A DNA stretch of 64,000 nucleotides. Origin: Nemertoderma westbladi. Lineage: Eukaryota > Xenacoelomorpha > Nemertodermatida > Nemertodermatidae. The notes under the pieces were generated by a model, which made no database searches, was not told where the DNA came from, and saw only the letters and a program-made list of their open reading frames with translations. The position numbers were made by a program, and so were the translations under genes. How positions within the stretch are numbered: position 1 is the stretch's first letter; each line of letters starts with the position of its first letter. Location: assembly GCA_032718475.1 (NCBI GenBank), contig JAUCBJ010006305.1, positions 1 to 64,000 on the forward strand, in the 5' to 3' direction. Positions 12,562 through 22,965 of this stretch are shown piece by piece.

Positions 12562-14609
12562 ATCGTACCGCAGTTCCTGTATACCCTCAAAACAGGAAAA
12601 GGGCCCCCTGGACTGACAACAAAATTCAAAAGTGCCGAAATGACCTTCATAAGGCGCAGAAAGAGTCCCGACTCAAACAGACTACAGCGGCCAAGAATGC
12701 AGTTAAGGCTGCATCTAGGTCCCTGAACAGGCAGTACTCTGTTAATCTACAGGAGCTAATAAACCAACAGGTTGATGCCATCAATGATGCTGACGACAAC
12801 AGGCAATCATCCCAGGCATGGAAATCGATCAATCTGCTTACTGGGCGGAAAAGCCAACCAACCACCAAGGTTAAGGCTGAATCACCAGCCGATCGCCTCA
12901 ATGGTTGGAAAGCCCACTTTGAAAAGCTCCTCAATAATGACAGGGTATTGCCTGATAACTTTATAGAAGTAAAGGTGTCTGAGTCTGTACTCCCAGATAT
13001 TCCCATTGGCGATATCTCCTTTGCAGAAGTGAAGGCTGCTGCAAAGACCAATCGTGCCAGTGGAGTAGATGGTGTTCCCCCTGAGGTCTTTAAAATACCT
13101 GAGTGTTTAAAGCTCATCTATCCCATCATAGTAGACATGTACCGTACAACAAGAGTCCCACAAGAAATGAAAACAAATAAGTTGGTGCCAGTTCCCAAGA
13201 AGGGCAACCTAACACTCTATGGTTCTTTTCGGGGAATCTCATTGATCTCGATTGCTGCAAAGCTATACAATAGGATTCTATTAAATCGCATCAGGGATCC
13301 CATTGAGAGACTGCTCCGTGGAAATCAGAATGGGTTCCGTAAAGGTCGTGGGACCATGGAGCCCATTTTGGCTCTTAGAAGGATAATTGAAGAATTATCA
13401 AAAAAGAAAGACAGGCATCTGGCTGTTATCTTTGTTGACTTCTTCAAGGCCTTTGATTCAGTCTCTCGCTCACGTATGTTCAGCATACTTTCATTATATG
13501 GGATTCCTGATGAAATTATTGCAGCAATCAGATCAGTATACGATGGTTCGACAACATTTGTGTCTACTGTTGACGGTGACACAGAACCATTTGAAGTGTT
13601 ATGGGGCGTCCTCCAAGGAGACACACTTGCGCCATTCTTGTTCATTATTGTGGTTGACTATGTTCTACGCATGTCCTTAGATCATCATAATGATGATGGG
13701 GTGATGATAACTCCACCTACTGGCTCCAGAAGTCGAGGAAATCCTGCCAAGTACCTAACTGATCTAGACTTTGCTGATGACTTAGGGTTAGGAGTACTCT
13801 CAGAATCATTAGAGGGAGCCCAACGGCTCCTCAGCTCATTAGAACATGCTGCTTCTAGTGTTGGTCTTTTTATTAACTCCAGAAAGACCAAAATTCTGAC
13901 AGTTAACTTTGAAAGTCCTCAGCAAGTCTCTGATCGGATGAGCATAAGCTCAAAGGATGGTATGCTTGAGCATGTGGACGACTTCTGTTACCTGGGATCA
14001 TGGATCCGGAAGTCAGGTGAGGACCTTCGAATACGTAAGGGAAAGGCATGGGCAGCCTTGAATAGGCTTTCCAGGATTTGGAAGTCACCGAGAATTAATC
14101 GGAAACTTAAGGTCCGATTATTTAGAGCAGCAGTAGTTCCAGTACTCCTCTACGGGAGTCCATGCTGGGCTCTAACTGCTGAGGACACCAAATCTCTGGA
14201 TGGCACATTCACAAGAATGCTACGCCGGGTTCATTGTGTCAAGTACAATGCACACATCTCCAACCAGACACTATATAACATTGGAGGTGTCTCATTGGTT
14301 CCCCCAAGCTTGACACTAGAACAAAATCGCCTCCGCTTTGCAGGACATTGCTTTCGCCGTGAGGACCAGCCAGTGCATAATCTTGTACCTTGGCAGCCTC
14401 ATGGAGTGAATAAGCATGGTGGACAGCCCATGACTTTCTTGAGACGCATCTTAAAGGACACTGGCCTTAAAGATGCGGATGATCTAGTTAATGTCATGGG
14501 GGATAGGGAGTTGTGGCGGTGCAATTTTGTTGACAAGCCGGCACAGCATTCTTAAAAATGCAGCTGCAATGCAGCATGCCGATCCTAGTAGTAGTAGTAT
14601 CGTACCGCA
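12562..14609 (+). mobile_element. 5'-truncated LINE (non-LTR retrotransposon) with 11-bp target-site duplication
   Basis: The element occupies 12573-14598. It is flanked by ATCGTACCGCA at 12562-12572 and again at 14599-14609. Its 3' end is a (TAG)n microsatellite after GCAGCATGCCGATCC, and the same end occurs in the 52.1-kb copy. The 5' end starts inside the coding region, the usual result of incomplete target-primed reverse transcription. The perfect duplication and open frame suggest a young insertion. An upstream ORF1 and an endonuclease domain are absent. Confidence 0.92.
12573..14555 (+). CDS. LINE reverse transcriptase, N-terminally truncated but open to the stop
   Basis: The frame is open without a stop from the truncation point to 14555 (660 residues). 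There is no native start; the original ORF continued upstream. Visible order: a basic pre-RT region, FRGISLISI near residue 219, catalytic motif A (VDFFKAFD) near 288, motif B (GVLQGD) near 347, and motif C FADD at 400-403 with both aspartates kept. A thumb/C-terminal region follows with LYGSPCWALT and RLRFAGHC. This is a non-LTR retrotransposon polymerase, probably of the RTE or a related group, though I cannot fix the clade. It lacks the endonuclease, so it is not autonomous. It lies in the same orientation as the zinc-finger gene about 1 kb upstream, with no evident link. Confidence 0.9.
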   Translation, partial: VPVYPQNRKRAPWTDNKIQKCRNDLHKAQKESRLKQTTAAKNAVKAASRSLNRQYSVNLQELINQQVDAINDADDNRQSSQAWKSINLLTGRKSQPTTKVKAESPADRLNGWKAHFEKLLNNDRVLPDNFIEVKVSESVLPDIPIGDISFAEVKAAAKTNRASGVDGVPPEVFKIPECLKLIYPIIVDMYRTTRVPQEMKTNKLVPVPKKGNLTLYGSFRGISLISIAAKLYNRILLNRIRDPIERLLRGNQNGFRKGRGTMEPILALRRIIEELSKKKDRHLAVIFVDFFKAFDSVSRSRMFSILSLYGIPDEIIAAIRSVYDGSTTFVSTVDGDTEPFEVLWGVLQGDTLAPFLFIIVVDYVLRMSLDHHNDDGVMITPPTGSRSRGNPAKYLTDLDFADDLGLGVLSESLEGAQRLLSSLEHAASSVGLFINSRKTKILTVNFESPQQVSDRMSISSKDGMLEHVDDFCYLGSWIRKSGEDLRIRKGKAWAALNRLSRIWKSPRINRKLKVRLFRAAVVPVLLYGSPCWALTAEDTKSLDGTFTRMLRRVHCVKYNAHISNQTLYNIGGVSLVPPSLTLEQNRLRFAGHCFRREDQPVHNLVPWQPHGVNKHGGQPMTFLRRILKDTGLKDADDLVNVMGDRELWRCNFVDKPAQHS

Positions 14610-14663
14610 ATATTTTTCAACAGATAGGAAGATCAACTTTGATAATAAACGGAAATGCGTATA

Positions 14664-14936
14664 CGGACATTTCGTCCCAGACTTTTCGTCCCGGACTTTT
14701 CGTCCCGGACTTTTCATCCCGGACTTTTCGTCCCTGACTTTTCGTCCCGGATATTTCGTCCCTGGACTTTTCGTCCCGGACATTTCGTCCCTGGACTTTT
14801 CGTCCCGGACTGTTCGTCCTGGACATTTTGTCCCCGGACTTTTTGCCCCCGGACTTTTCGTCCCCGGACTTTTTGTCCCCAGACTTTTCATCCCGGAGTT
14901 TTTGTCCCGGGCCTTTCGTCCCGGACTTTTCGTTTT
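14664..14936. repeat. Minisatellite, ~14-16-bp unit (ACTTTTCGTCCCGG)
   Basis: Roughly 18 variable copies of a unit near TTTCGTCCCGGAC begin some 55 bp past the LINE. Open frames of 69-161 codons on both strands read as FVPG/TFRP or RDEKSGTK repeats. They are products of the array, not genes. Confidence 0.9.
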
Positions 14937-15873
14937 AGGATCAATTTTTCAATGTTTTCAGGGATACTCATTTTAATGCAATATAAACCAAATCGCTCAT
15001 TTAACCGAAGTGAAACTTATAAATTAGACACAGGTCTTGTCAGATAGGCCTACCCCTTCAACCGATTCCCACGTACCTTTATTCGATTCAATCTCGTCAT
15101 ATTTTGTAAATATTGCTTGATATCTGTATATCATATATATATTAATTATATACTAGAAAGCCAGCAAGCTGGCTGGAAGGAGCCCGGGGGAAGAATCCTA
15201 TTTACAAGACTATTACAAATAAACCTTGTTGGTCAGCAGTAAGTAAACTAAACAATTGTCTAAACTGTAAGGAGTGAGGCTAGCTGACTTTGTGGCTCGT
15301 CCCACATAATAAAAAATGAAACACTAACAACGCTATGACAACACTAACACACCCAGTTCTTTTAAATTTGTGTTATTTGAGTTTTATGCTCGCACCACTA
15401 TTTCTAAGAAATGTAAAAAAACTTATCTTACAGTATGCCAATGTAGTAATGGTATTAAAATATAATTAAATTAATTTACACTATTAATGCTTCAGCTAAA
15501 AAAATGATGCTAATCCTATGTAATAAAAACAATAAGAATATTATTATTAAGAACTTTCGACATATATCCTATACAAAATAATCAGCCCAATGATTCGTGG
15601 AATAATAATATAATCCTACTGCAGTGGTATATTTTATTATGTTTATTGACAACTCAACTATTTTCTGTCTATCCCTGAGAGCTGATAAAGGATGTGTAGA
15701 CTCAGCCAGCAACCAGCAGCTGGAGGGGTGTAGTCAAGAAATTCTGCATTGATGGAATTCTATCTCAGGCAGCCCTGCACTCAACCATTACTACACAGCT
15801 AGCTGCTGCAACAGCTCACGGAGGAGTTGTTATTACTTTACCATTGCTTTTAATTTCGTGACGAAATATATCG
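14937..15873. other. AT-rich intergenic stretch, no gene seen
   Basis: No supported gene or RNA. The short segment AAAGCCAGCAAGCTGGCTGG near 15160 is a local palindrome. Stops are frequent in all frames. Confidence 0.55.
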
Positions 15874-16287
15874 AATACCACACATAGAATCGATCTGATA
15901 TTTTGTAACGCGATTATGAACCACCAAAGCAATTTACTTTTAAAATTTCAACAAAATCGCCAGGCAGGAAGTGCCTGAACCTTGATAATTATCAGTCAGT
16001 CAGTCAGAGTTATATATCCTGAGATTTTTACAGTAAGTATCCCGCCTGTCGAGCGGGCTCCTAATAATACTAATTAGGAGCCCGCTCGACAGGCGGGATA
16101 CTTACTGTAAAAATCTGCGGGATACTTACTGTAAAAATCTCAGGATATATAACACTGACTGACTGATAATTATCTAGGTTCAGGCACTTCCTGCCTGGCG
16201 ATTTTGTTGAAATTTTACAAGTAAATTGCTTTGGTGGTTCATAATTGCGTTACAAAATATCAGATCAATTCAATGTGTGGTATATAC
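15874..16287. repeat. Large near-perfect foldback (palindromic) element
   Basis: The left arm (about 15874-16063) and right arm (about 16071-16287) are reverse complements, running from an outer ATACCACACAT to the inner GGAGCCCGCTCGACAGGCGG. They are separated by only about 10 bp. The right arm has an extra copy of TGCGGGATACTTACTG, and there are a few mismatches in the outer third. Such structures are typical of foldback elements or MITEs. No clear target duplication was found. Confidence 0.88.
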
Positions 16288-16976
16288 TGGCGAACTTAGA
16301 TCCTACAGTAGGTGAACTTCTGGTAAATTTAGACTTTGGCGAACATAGATCCTGGGATAAACATAGATCCAAAGCGAACCTAAATCGATGGGAAGAAATT
16401 AGATCAAAGGCAAACTTAGAGACATGAGATATTTGTTGAACTGATTAGCGCTACTGATGGACGCCTTTTTCCATTTCTGAACAAAAAACATATGAAAACA
16501 TTAATTATTCGTGGTAGCATAATATTTTCATAATACGATATCCCTCCCTGCCTCCCGGACTAAGAACATCACTTAAAATATATTACTGTTTGAGACATAC
16601 AGTAATATATTTTAAGTGATGTTATGTAAGCAGCTACGTTGCTGTTGCTGTTTGGTTGTTTTGTTTGTACTAATTTTATATATTTTCATTCAAAAATATC
16701 ACATACAGTATTATAAGTAACTGTAACATTAATGAAATTAGTGGAAAGACATACTATTTTTTATGGATTAGGTGTATTATTAGAAACAATAAGAATATAA
16801 GAAACAAGAAAAATATTTGTATATTTCGTCGATCGACTTTGCCCAAATACTTCTACTAAACGACTTGGTTTTGGAAATTTGAGGGATCTATCACATTTTA
16901 TATATATATCACTTTCTGCTTTTTGAGACAGGGGTGGGGGGGGGGGGGGTGGGTGTGCTCAAGCAAATTCCATCTG
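16288..16976. other. AT-rich stretch with GAACTTAGATCC-like repeats and a hairpin
   Basis: From 16288 to 16430 variants of GGCGAACATAGATCC recur five or so times. The short open frame over them is part of that repeat. The rest shows no gene apart from the hairpin at 16565 and a G homopolymer at 16936-16949. Confidence 0.5.
16565..16623. repeat. Perfect 25-bp stem hairpin, 9-bp loop
   Basis: 16565-16589 and 16599-16623 are exact reverse complements around the loop TTGAGACAT. The stem is AT-rich. A perfect stem is more like a recent inverted duplication than a microRNA precursor, which usually has bulges. Confidence 0.85.
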
Positions 16977-17196
16977 GTTGAGTACAAAACGAAGATCAAA
17001 GACTCAAGACCTGTACAAAACAAAGAGGTAAAGTCGCGTTAGGTTCTAAAGAGCGCTAGGTTCCATTGCCATTTAAAGGAGCAGGTTAGGAAAGGAGCAG
17101 TTTAAAGGCGTGTTGGGGGGAACCAAAATACTAAACGAAAGTTAACACATGTGTTTGTACAGGACTTGAGTCTTTGGTCTTTGTTTTGTACTCACC
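16977..17196. repeat. Short inverted-repeat element (MITE-like), ~45-bp arms
   Basis: The arms at 16977-17022 and 17151-17196 match inversely (outer end GAGTACAAAAC, with three or four mismatches). The 130-bp core includes repeated GGAGCAG and AGGTTC segments. No convincing target duplication is seen. Confidence 0.75.
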
Positions 17197-17339
17197 CTCA
17201 TAAAAACATTATAACATAAAATATCATGAAAATGTAAGAAGAAAAATTGGACCGGGATTTAGATTTAGTCATTTAATTTTTGGGACCGCGAGTTTATGGA
17301 TCGGATTTTTGGAACTATTCGGACGTGGTTTTAGTAATT

Positions 17340-18365
17340 TTTACGTGGAACGGGCAAAAATTTACAAACCAGGTACAGTCTCGAAACTGGCAACGCAATT
17401 CAACCTAAAGTAAGAACCAATCAGAGAGCAGCAGATAATAAATAAGTAGTGCTGATACGGTATGGGGTTTGGGAATACACCACTTCCAAACCCTATGCGA
17501 TGTCGGCACTTTAATAAATAAATAAATTGAGATTGAGCTGTGAATGCAAATGTAATTAGTGGGAATATTGCCCTCGGCACATGGCATATGTTATGATGAG
17601 AGACAATAGTGGTGCATTACCGTGGTGCTTAATTCATGTTTTTTTACCTTTATCATAAAGTAGAAGCGGATATTCAAGAACAGTGACTGTGAGTAGAACT
17701 TATCGTCAGATATTAATTAATTAAACCATCCCCATTTATTTACAGTAATAAACCTTGTGTAATGCGATTCATATATCCATATGAATATAATGTTTATAAT
17801 TCAAATATAATATATGATCTCAATGCGTCTATTCTGCATTTCCAACCGATTTTTGCTTTAGTGTAAATAGTAAATGTTCTGGCGAAATTCCATCATACCA
17901 TACAATCTAACAATGACCCTGTCGCAAAGTGTCAAAAATGTAGGCTGTATAGAAAATTAATCCTGATAATATTTATTATACCTGTGTTCAAGGTAATTAA
18001 TAACAATTTTAATAGAATTTAACAATAATATGAAAAGTAAATAAATTTATTATAAAAAACCCTCTTCATTATTATTATGTATTTATATTTCCTGCTGATC
18101 TACACTCCAATTCGTGTTTCATTCTGCACGGCACGCCCATTGCGACTTGTCCACATACATCCCCCAAAGTACTTCTTTATTTTTATCTTATCTATTTTCC
18201 ATTTAATAAGTGCTGACATCGCCTGGAGTTTGTAACATTTAAGTGGTATATTCCCAAGCCACATACGGTCTCAGCACTGAGTTCCTTATCACAACTGCTG
18301 ATCTCTGATTGGTTCTTAATTCAGGTTGAATTACAATGCCAGTGCCTAGACTATTTGGGGTTTAT
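17340..18365. repeat. Pair of diverged inverted repeats, ~160-185-bp arms
   Basis: The segment 17366-17525 reappears as a reverse complement at about 18205-18345. Shared landmarks are the complement of AACCAATCAGAGA, TGCTGATACGGT against CGGTCTCAGCA, and GTATTCCCAA. The left copy ends in (AATA)n, like a SINE or LINE tail. These are either two opposed copies of one dispersed element or the ends of a 1-kb foldback. The DNA between them is AT-rich with no gene. Confidence 0.65.
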
Positions 18366-19885
18366 AAATTTGCGACCGGGTTTTAGGTTCAGTGGAGTGG
18401 ACCGAGACCGGGACCGTCCCGGGTTTTAGACAGTCCCCTATTGTAACCTGCGAGGCCCACGAGAAGAGAACCGTGAAAAAGTCAGTAAGTGGTGTGCTGT
18501 GCAGTGTGCACCAAATTAATTATTCCCAATACTTACAGTACAGTAGGTACCGCTACCGGCATGACCGGTATTCCAGTATTCAGGTATTGTCGTAGTAGCA
18601 GAGTAGTCTGGTCTGGTATTGACTGGTCAAATTATGTCATGTATTTTTCTAGAAAAGGCAGTTTTTTTTCACTGTAATAGGCCTGATACAATAATATCTA
18701 AACTAATCGTTGACGTTCCATTCCATCCAACAGTCCAAAGTGGACATTGTGTGTGATAGGCCTATTTTAAATGCTGAAATGCTTTTAATTCGCAACCGCT
18801 GAACGGACTGACAGTGGACAGAATAGTCAAACACAACACGACGTGTTTGAGAAGGAATAAACTTTAAACTACATGTTTCATTGAAACACTCAAGGCAAAA
18901 TAATAAGTCCATATAGACCTACAATAATATTGACGAAGTTTCAGTCAACTCTCAACTGTACACTATACTTATGTAATTAAGAATCAATCATCTGGACCGC
19001 AGTCCATAACCAAATAATATATCTTTAGTTCATGACAGCCAGCACGGGGACGAGATGCAATTAGCTTTTGCCATTCTACTGTAACCAATTTTATCACTGT
19101 AGCAAAGTAAAGTAAATATTAATTAGAACAGTTTATCTTCTGATTTAATTTAATGTCAATTACGCCTCTCCATACTAGAGTATTATAAATACAACAATTA
19201 TATTATTGGAGCAGCGTACAGTATATAATAGAACTTAGTAACTTAGTTATAGTAACTAACAGTCATTCAGCTTGCACGCAACTATAGCAGATGAGTAACG
19301 TTGTAGATATTCCCAAAGGAAGCACTGGGAAGAGTTATTCAGCTGAGGGGTAATACTTTTCAATCTAACACGGTTAATGTTTTGTTTGCTTACAGTCTGG
19401 GAAGAACGAGTGCGGGTAAACTTGGCACAAAAAGTACTTTCTTGGTAGTTGTTGCGGGCACTCCCTATTTGAATAGTGAATAGCATTACTAGGCCCTCTC
19501 TATCCATTTTTCATGTGCTCCAGCTGGTGTTTTATCATAGCGCCTATGGCGTTTTTTCGATTATGTCTATTTTTCGAGCCCACATTCTATGGAAAGACAT
19601 GGGACCAGAGGGAATCGATACTGGTCATCAAAACATTGCGTCATGCAAAATTTTAACGAAATCGTTAGAGTCGTTTTTATGTTATTTCGCTCCAAAATAT
19701 TACTACTATTATTATTACATCAAATTCTTACAGAAAGTAACCTTCGGTTCCTTTATACAGATACATGGAATTAATAACTACATACAGTACAGCTGTAGCA
19801 CAGGTCTGCAGATAGCAACTTACAGATGTAGGGGTAATCCTGTAATCTTTCTAGGGCAGTAGGGGCACTCAGTAACAGGAACCTG
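18366..19885. other. Intergenic stretch upstream of the ChaC gene, no gene recognised
   Basis: Open frames of 60-128 codons here have no recognisable features. A small GGGACCG-rich patch lies at 18375-18435. Any promoter for the ChaC gene should be at the right end, but I see no dependable core element. Confidence 0.5.
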
Positions 19886-19982
19886 GAACAGCCGGGGTTT
19901 GACTTTACTGCGTATACGTAGGCCTACGCGTAGCTACGCGTAGGCCTACGTATACGCAGTAAAGTCAAACCCGAACAGCCGG
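19886..19982. repeat. Perfect 76-bp palindrome flanked by 10-bp direct repeats
   Basis: 19896-19971 is its own reverse complement with no spacer: each half is 38 bp, centred at 19933/19934 in CGCGTAGCTACGCG. GAACAGCCGG lies at 19886-19895 and again at 19973-19982, like a target-site duplication. The palindrome ends 45 bp before the ChaC start codon. If transcribed it would make a very stable hairpin in the 5' leader. It could be a tiny palindromic insertion or a template-switch product. An assembly error is also possible. Confidence 0.93.
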
Positions 19983-20016
19983 GCCAATCCCACTTTGTTG
20001 ACTCCAGTACAGCAGT

Positions 20017-20580
20017 ATGACGTGCGAAGATTTTTGGGTGTTTGGTTATGGTTCTCTCATCTGGAAAACGGATTTTCCCTATAGTGAAAAACTCATTGGC
20101 CATATCAAAGGCTACTTTAGGCGGTTTTGGCAAGCGAGTACGGACCACCGGGGTACCCCAGACTACCCTGGGAGAGTCGTCACGCTGGTACCGGCCTCCC
20201 TGTTCCCCGATGAGATCGACGTGAGAACGTTGGGGGTCGCTTACCGGATTCCTTCCGGCCAAATAGATAAAGTTGTGCAATATTTAGATTATAGGGAGAA
20301 AGGAGGCTATGATAAGTGCCGCGTGAGTTTTTACCCTAAGGAGAGTATCCTGGATCCTTTCGATGTGGTTGTTTACATTGGGAAAGAAGACAACCCAATG
20401 TACATGGGTGGTAGCGAATCCGTTGAAACTATAGCTGAAACTATAGTAAAAGCTGAAGGACCAAGTGGAAAGAACATTGATTACTTCTTTGAGTTAGCTG
20501 AAGCTTTAGAGATTTTGGAGCCTTCTGATATGGACCCGGAAATGAGTCGTCTTAAGAATTTAATAAATAAGTACCGGTAA
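20017..20580 (+). CDS. Glutathione-specific gamma-glutamylcyclotransferase (ChaC family, ChaC2-like)
   Basis: The 187-residue protein has the length of animal ChaC2 (about 180-185). The family cleaves glutathione to 5-oxoproline and cysteinyl-glycine in the cytosol. The N-terminus has the substrate-loop motif FGYGSLIW (G10-Y-G-S-L14), then the family signature RFWQASTDHRGTPDYPGRVV at 36-55. The presumed catalytic glutamate is E94 in YLDYREKGGY. The C-terminus ends LKNLINKYR, as in ChaC proteins. The ATG at 20017 is the first in frame and places the fold start correctly. There are no introns, unlike vertebrate ChaC2. CAG just before TATG could also be a splice acceptor for an upstream non-coding exon. 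A 76-bp palindrome lies 45 bp upstream. ChaC2-like rather than ChaC1-like is my judgement from length. Confidence 0.93.
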   Translation: MTCEDFWVFGYGSLIWKTDFPYSEKLIGHIKGYFRRFWQASTDHRGTPDYPGRVVTLVPASLFPDEIDVRTLGVAYRIPSGQIDKVVQYLDYREKGGYDKCRVSFYPKESILDPFDVVVYIGKEDNPMYMGGSESVETIAETIVKAEGPSGKNIDYFFELAEALEILEPSDMDPEMSRLKNLINKYR

Positions 20581-22174
20581 ATTATGATCCGTTTTATCAG
20601 GACATGTTTGCATTAACTCTATAAATGTTTGACATTGAATAATACCGGTAAATATAAATTTGACAGTCATTTTTGACTTCCGTTTTTACTTTTTAGGTCA
20701 GTTTTTTTTACTCCTGTCCGTTTAATTTTACAGTCATTTTATTATTGTAGAAACAATCTGGATCTCATTACTCTTATTGTTGGATTATGCGTTAGGATTT
20801 TATCTTGTTAGTTGACGGTTTTTTTTTTTTTGACGGTTGACGGTGTTGGCGTAGGTTTCGATGTGGTTTTAGGTCTGAATTTATTGTTTGGTTAAAATGA
20901 CATAGTATGGTAAAATAACCCAATAATGGATAATCCCAATTCTTTATATCTATAAAATAGTCAAATATCAATAAACCGCTGTAATTAATTATGAATGGAG
21001 ACAGTAGTATGTTACGAGGTGTAACCTAACTAACTCAACCGTAACCATACCTAAACCTACCACGAAACAAAGACCTCGTGTTTTAAATAAACGGAAAATT
21101 AAAGTTATTTTTAAAAAATTTAATAACTTTGTTCAGTTTAGAAGTTAGTTAAAGTTAATTTGTTTTGTTCTGTTTGTTGTTAAGTTAATTTAGAGTATAG
21201 ATAGATAGACTATTGGACTATCAAAAACTATTGTAAAAGGCATTTGTGATTGGTTCTTTTTTCGAATGAGGTAATTTAGTAAATTATTAGTAACTTTGAT
21301 TAGTTATAATAAGAATTTGAGGTGGCCCTATCATCGACCTATTCATTTGTTCCACATCCCAAACGTAGCTAGCCTACTGCGTAGCATCCTAGTGTAAGAT
21401 ATCTCGACTAGCTGTTTGTTTAATTATTTGTTCACCGTATATATAATTAGTAGAAGTTACAAACTTCTTGTTATTCAATACTATTAATTTCAATTATTTG
21501 ATTTGATTCCATAATTTATCCGAGGAGAAAAATGGGAGAAAAATACTTTTACTATTTGTAGGATATGGTGATTACAAAGAGGACTAATAGGGCAGTTAGG
21601 CCTATATATATAATTTGTAATATCGATTTACGAAACTCTAATAAAGTTGCGCTTTTTAAGATTTCAGTTATTGTCTCAATTTTATACACTCTGTACAATC
21701 CTATAAAGTTGGATTAGAACTTGGAACTTGTAATTTTATTCTAAGTGGAATTAAATGTTATCCATCAAATTCCATTACTCTAATGTTAATATAGTTGATT
21801 ATATTTGTTCTGATTATTGATTGTTAGTTATACTATACTATACGCCTTGTTCTGCTTTTTCTTGCAGTTACCCATAATTCCTGTTTATCATTGACACACT
21901 GTTTCAACATAGAATTAGCTTCAGTATATAATGTAGGAGTAGGCCTATAGGTAAGCTGGTAAATACTGATACACCCATTTGAACTTTGTGTACCGGAAGC
22001 GGGCTTCACTGATGCTAAATTCTCACCTGCATTAATTCTCACCCGCCGTATAAAGTAATACCGGTACATTATAGTAACCAGTTTCTACGTTCCGAGTGAC
22101 ATATTATCACTCTGGGGGAGGGGGGGGCAAGTCTCATCTCCGTTAATTAATGTCACGCTTCAATGTTTAAAATC

Positions 22175-22220
22175 TTGGAACAGGTTACAATGGCACATTT
22201 TTCTAACCAAAACAATAAAC
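22175..22220 (-). repeat. Dispersed GTTTATTGTTTTGGTTAG repeat, copy
   Basis: Read on the minus strand it contains GTTTATTGTTTTGGTTAGAA, then GTGCCATTGTAACCTGTTCC. It matches the family described among the findings. Confidence 0.75.
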
Positions 22221-22689
22221 TAAAGTCAATATAACAGGTTACAGTTTTATTTTTGGGAGTAATCAGCTGTTATTTGACCTGGAGAGAGGTGAAGTGTAGA
22301 CATTAAACGCCCTCTTCCAATAAACGCCCGGGCGTTTATTAATAGTGCGATGCAATGTCTAAATAAATGTCTGGTTGTCGCCGCGATTTTTTTCCTTTCT
22401 CGATTATATACAAAATTTATTTGCACAATAACTATTGCCCTAAATTTAATGATTTTATACTGAAAACCCCATATAAATAATATCGTAGCTTAAGTGTCAT
22501 AAAATGTCCTTAAGTCGATTTTTGTCGGGTTTTACTTTTTTTACAATTCCACACTTAAGACATGCTCTATCAGCTGGTGAAGTTTAACCAATGGGAAGTG
22601 ATGATTATATATATATATAATGCTACAGGCGTCAACCTGCCAATCACCACATCCTCTGAGGATGAGTCACGGCGGTTCTACCACGCACA

Positions 22690-22965
22690 ACTACCCGTTA
22701 GTGGTTAGTAGTAGACCTAGTGGTGGGGTGAGGGGGGGGGGGGGGGTGTTTAATGGTTAGTAGTAGAAGTATACGTAGATGTAGTGATAGATGGGGGGGG
22801 GGGGGGGGGGGGAGGAGGGGGGTAATTTAATGGTTAGTAGTAGACATAGTGATAGAGGGTGAGGGGTGGGGGTTATTAACAGTTAGTAGTATAGGGAAGG
22901 GGGGGGGGGGGGGGTGTTTTGTTTAACAGTTAGTAGTAGAATAGTGATAGGGAGTGGGGGTGTTT
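22690..22965. repeat. Tandem repeats of GGTTAGTAGTAG with long G runs
   Basis: Five units of about 50-70 bp each carry (T)TTAAYRGTTAGTAGTAG, a GATAG-type segment and a G-rich stretch. G runs of 15, 20 and 16 start near 22732, 22793 and 22899. The G-rich strand could form quadruplexes. Confidence 0.8.

Noticed and set aside
14484-15047. Frames reading FVPG/TFRP or RDEKSGTK repeats
   Set aside because: Products of the 14-16-bp minisatellite on both strands.
19924-20280. 118-codon minus-strand frame
   Set aside because: It is the antisense of the ChaC gene and runs through the palindrome.
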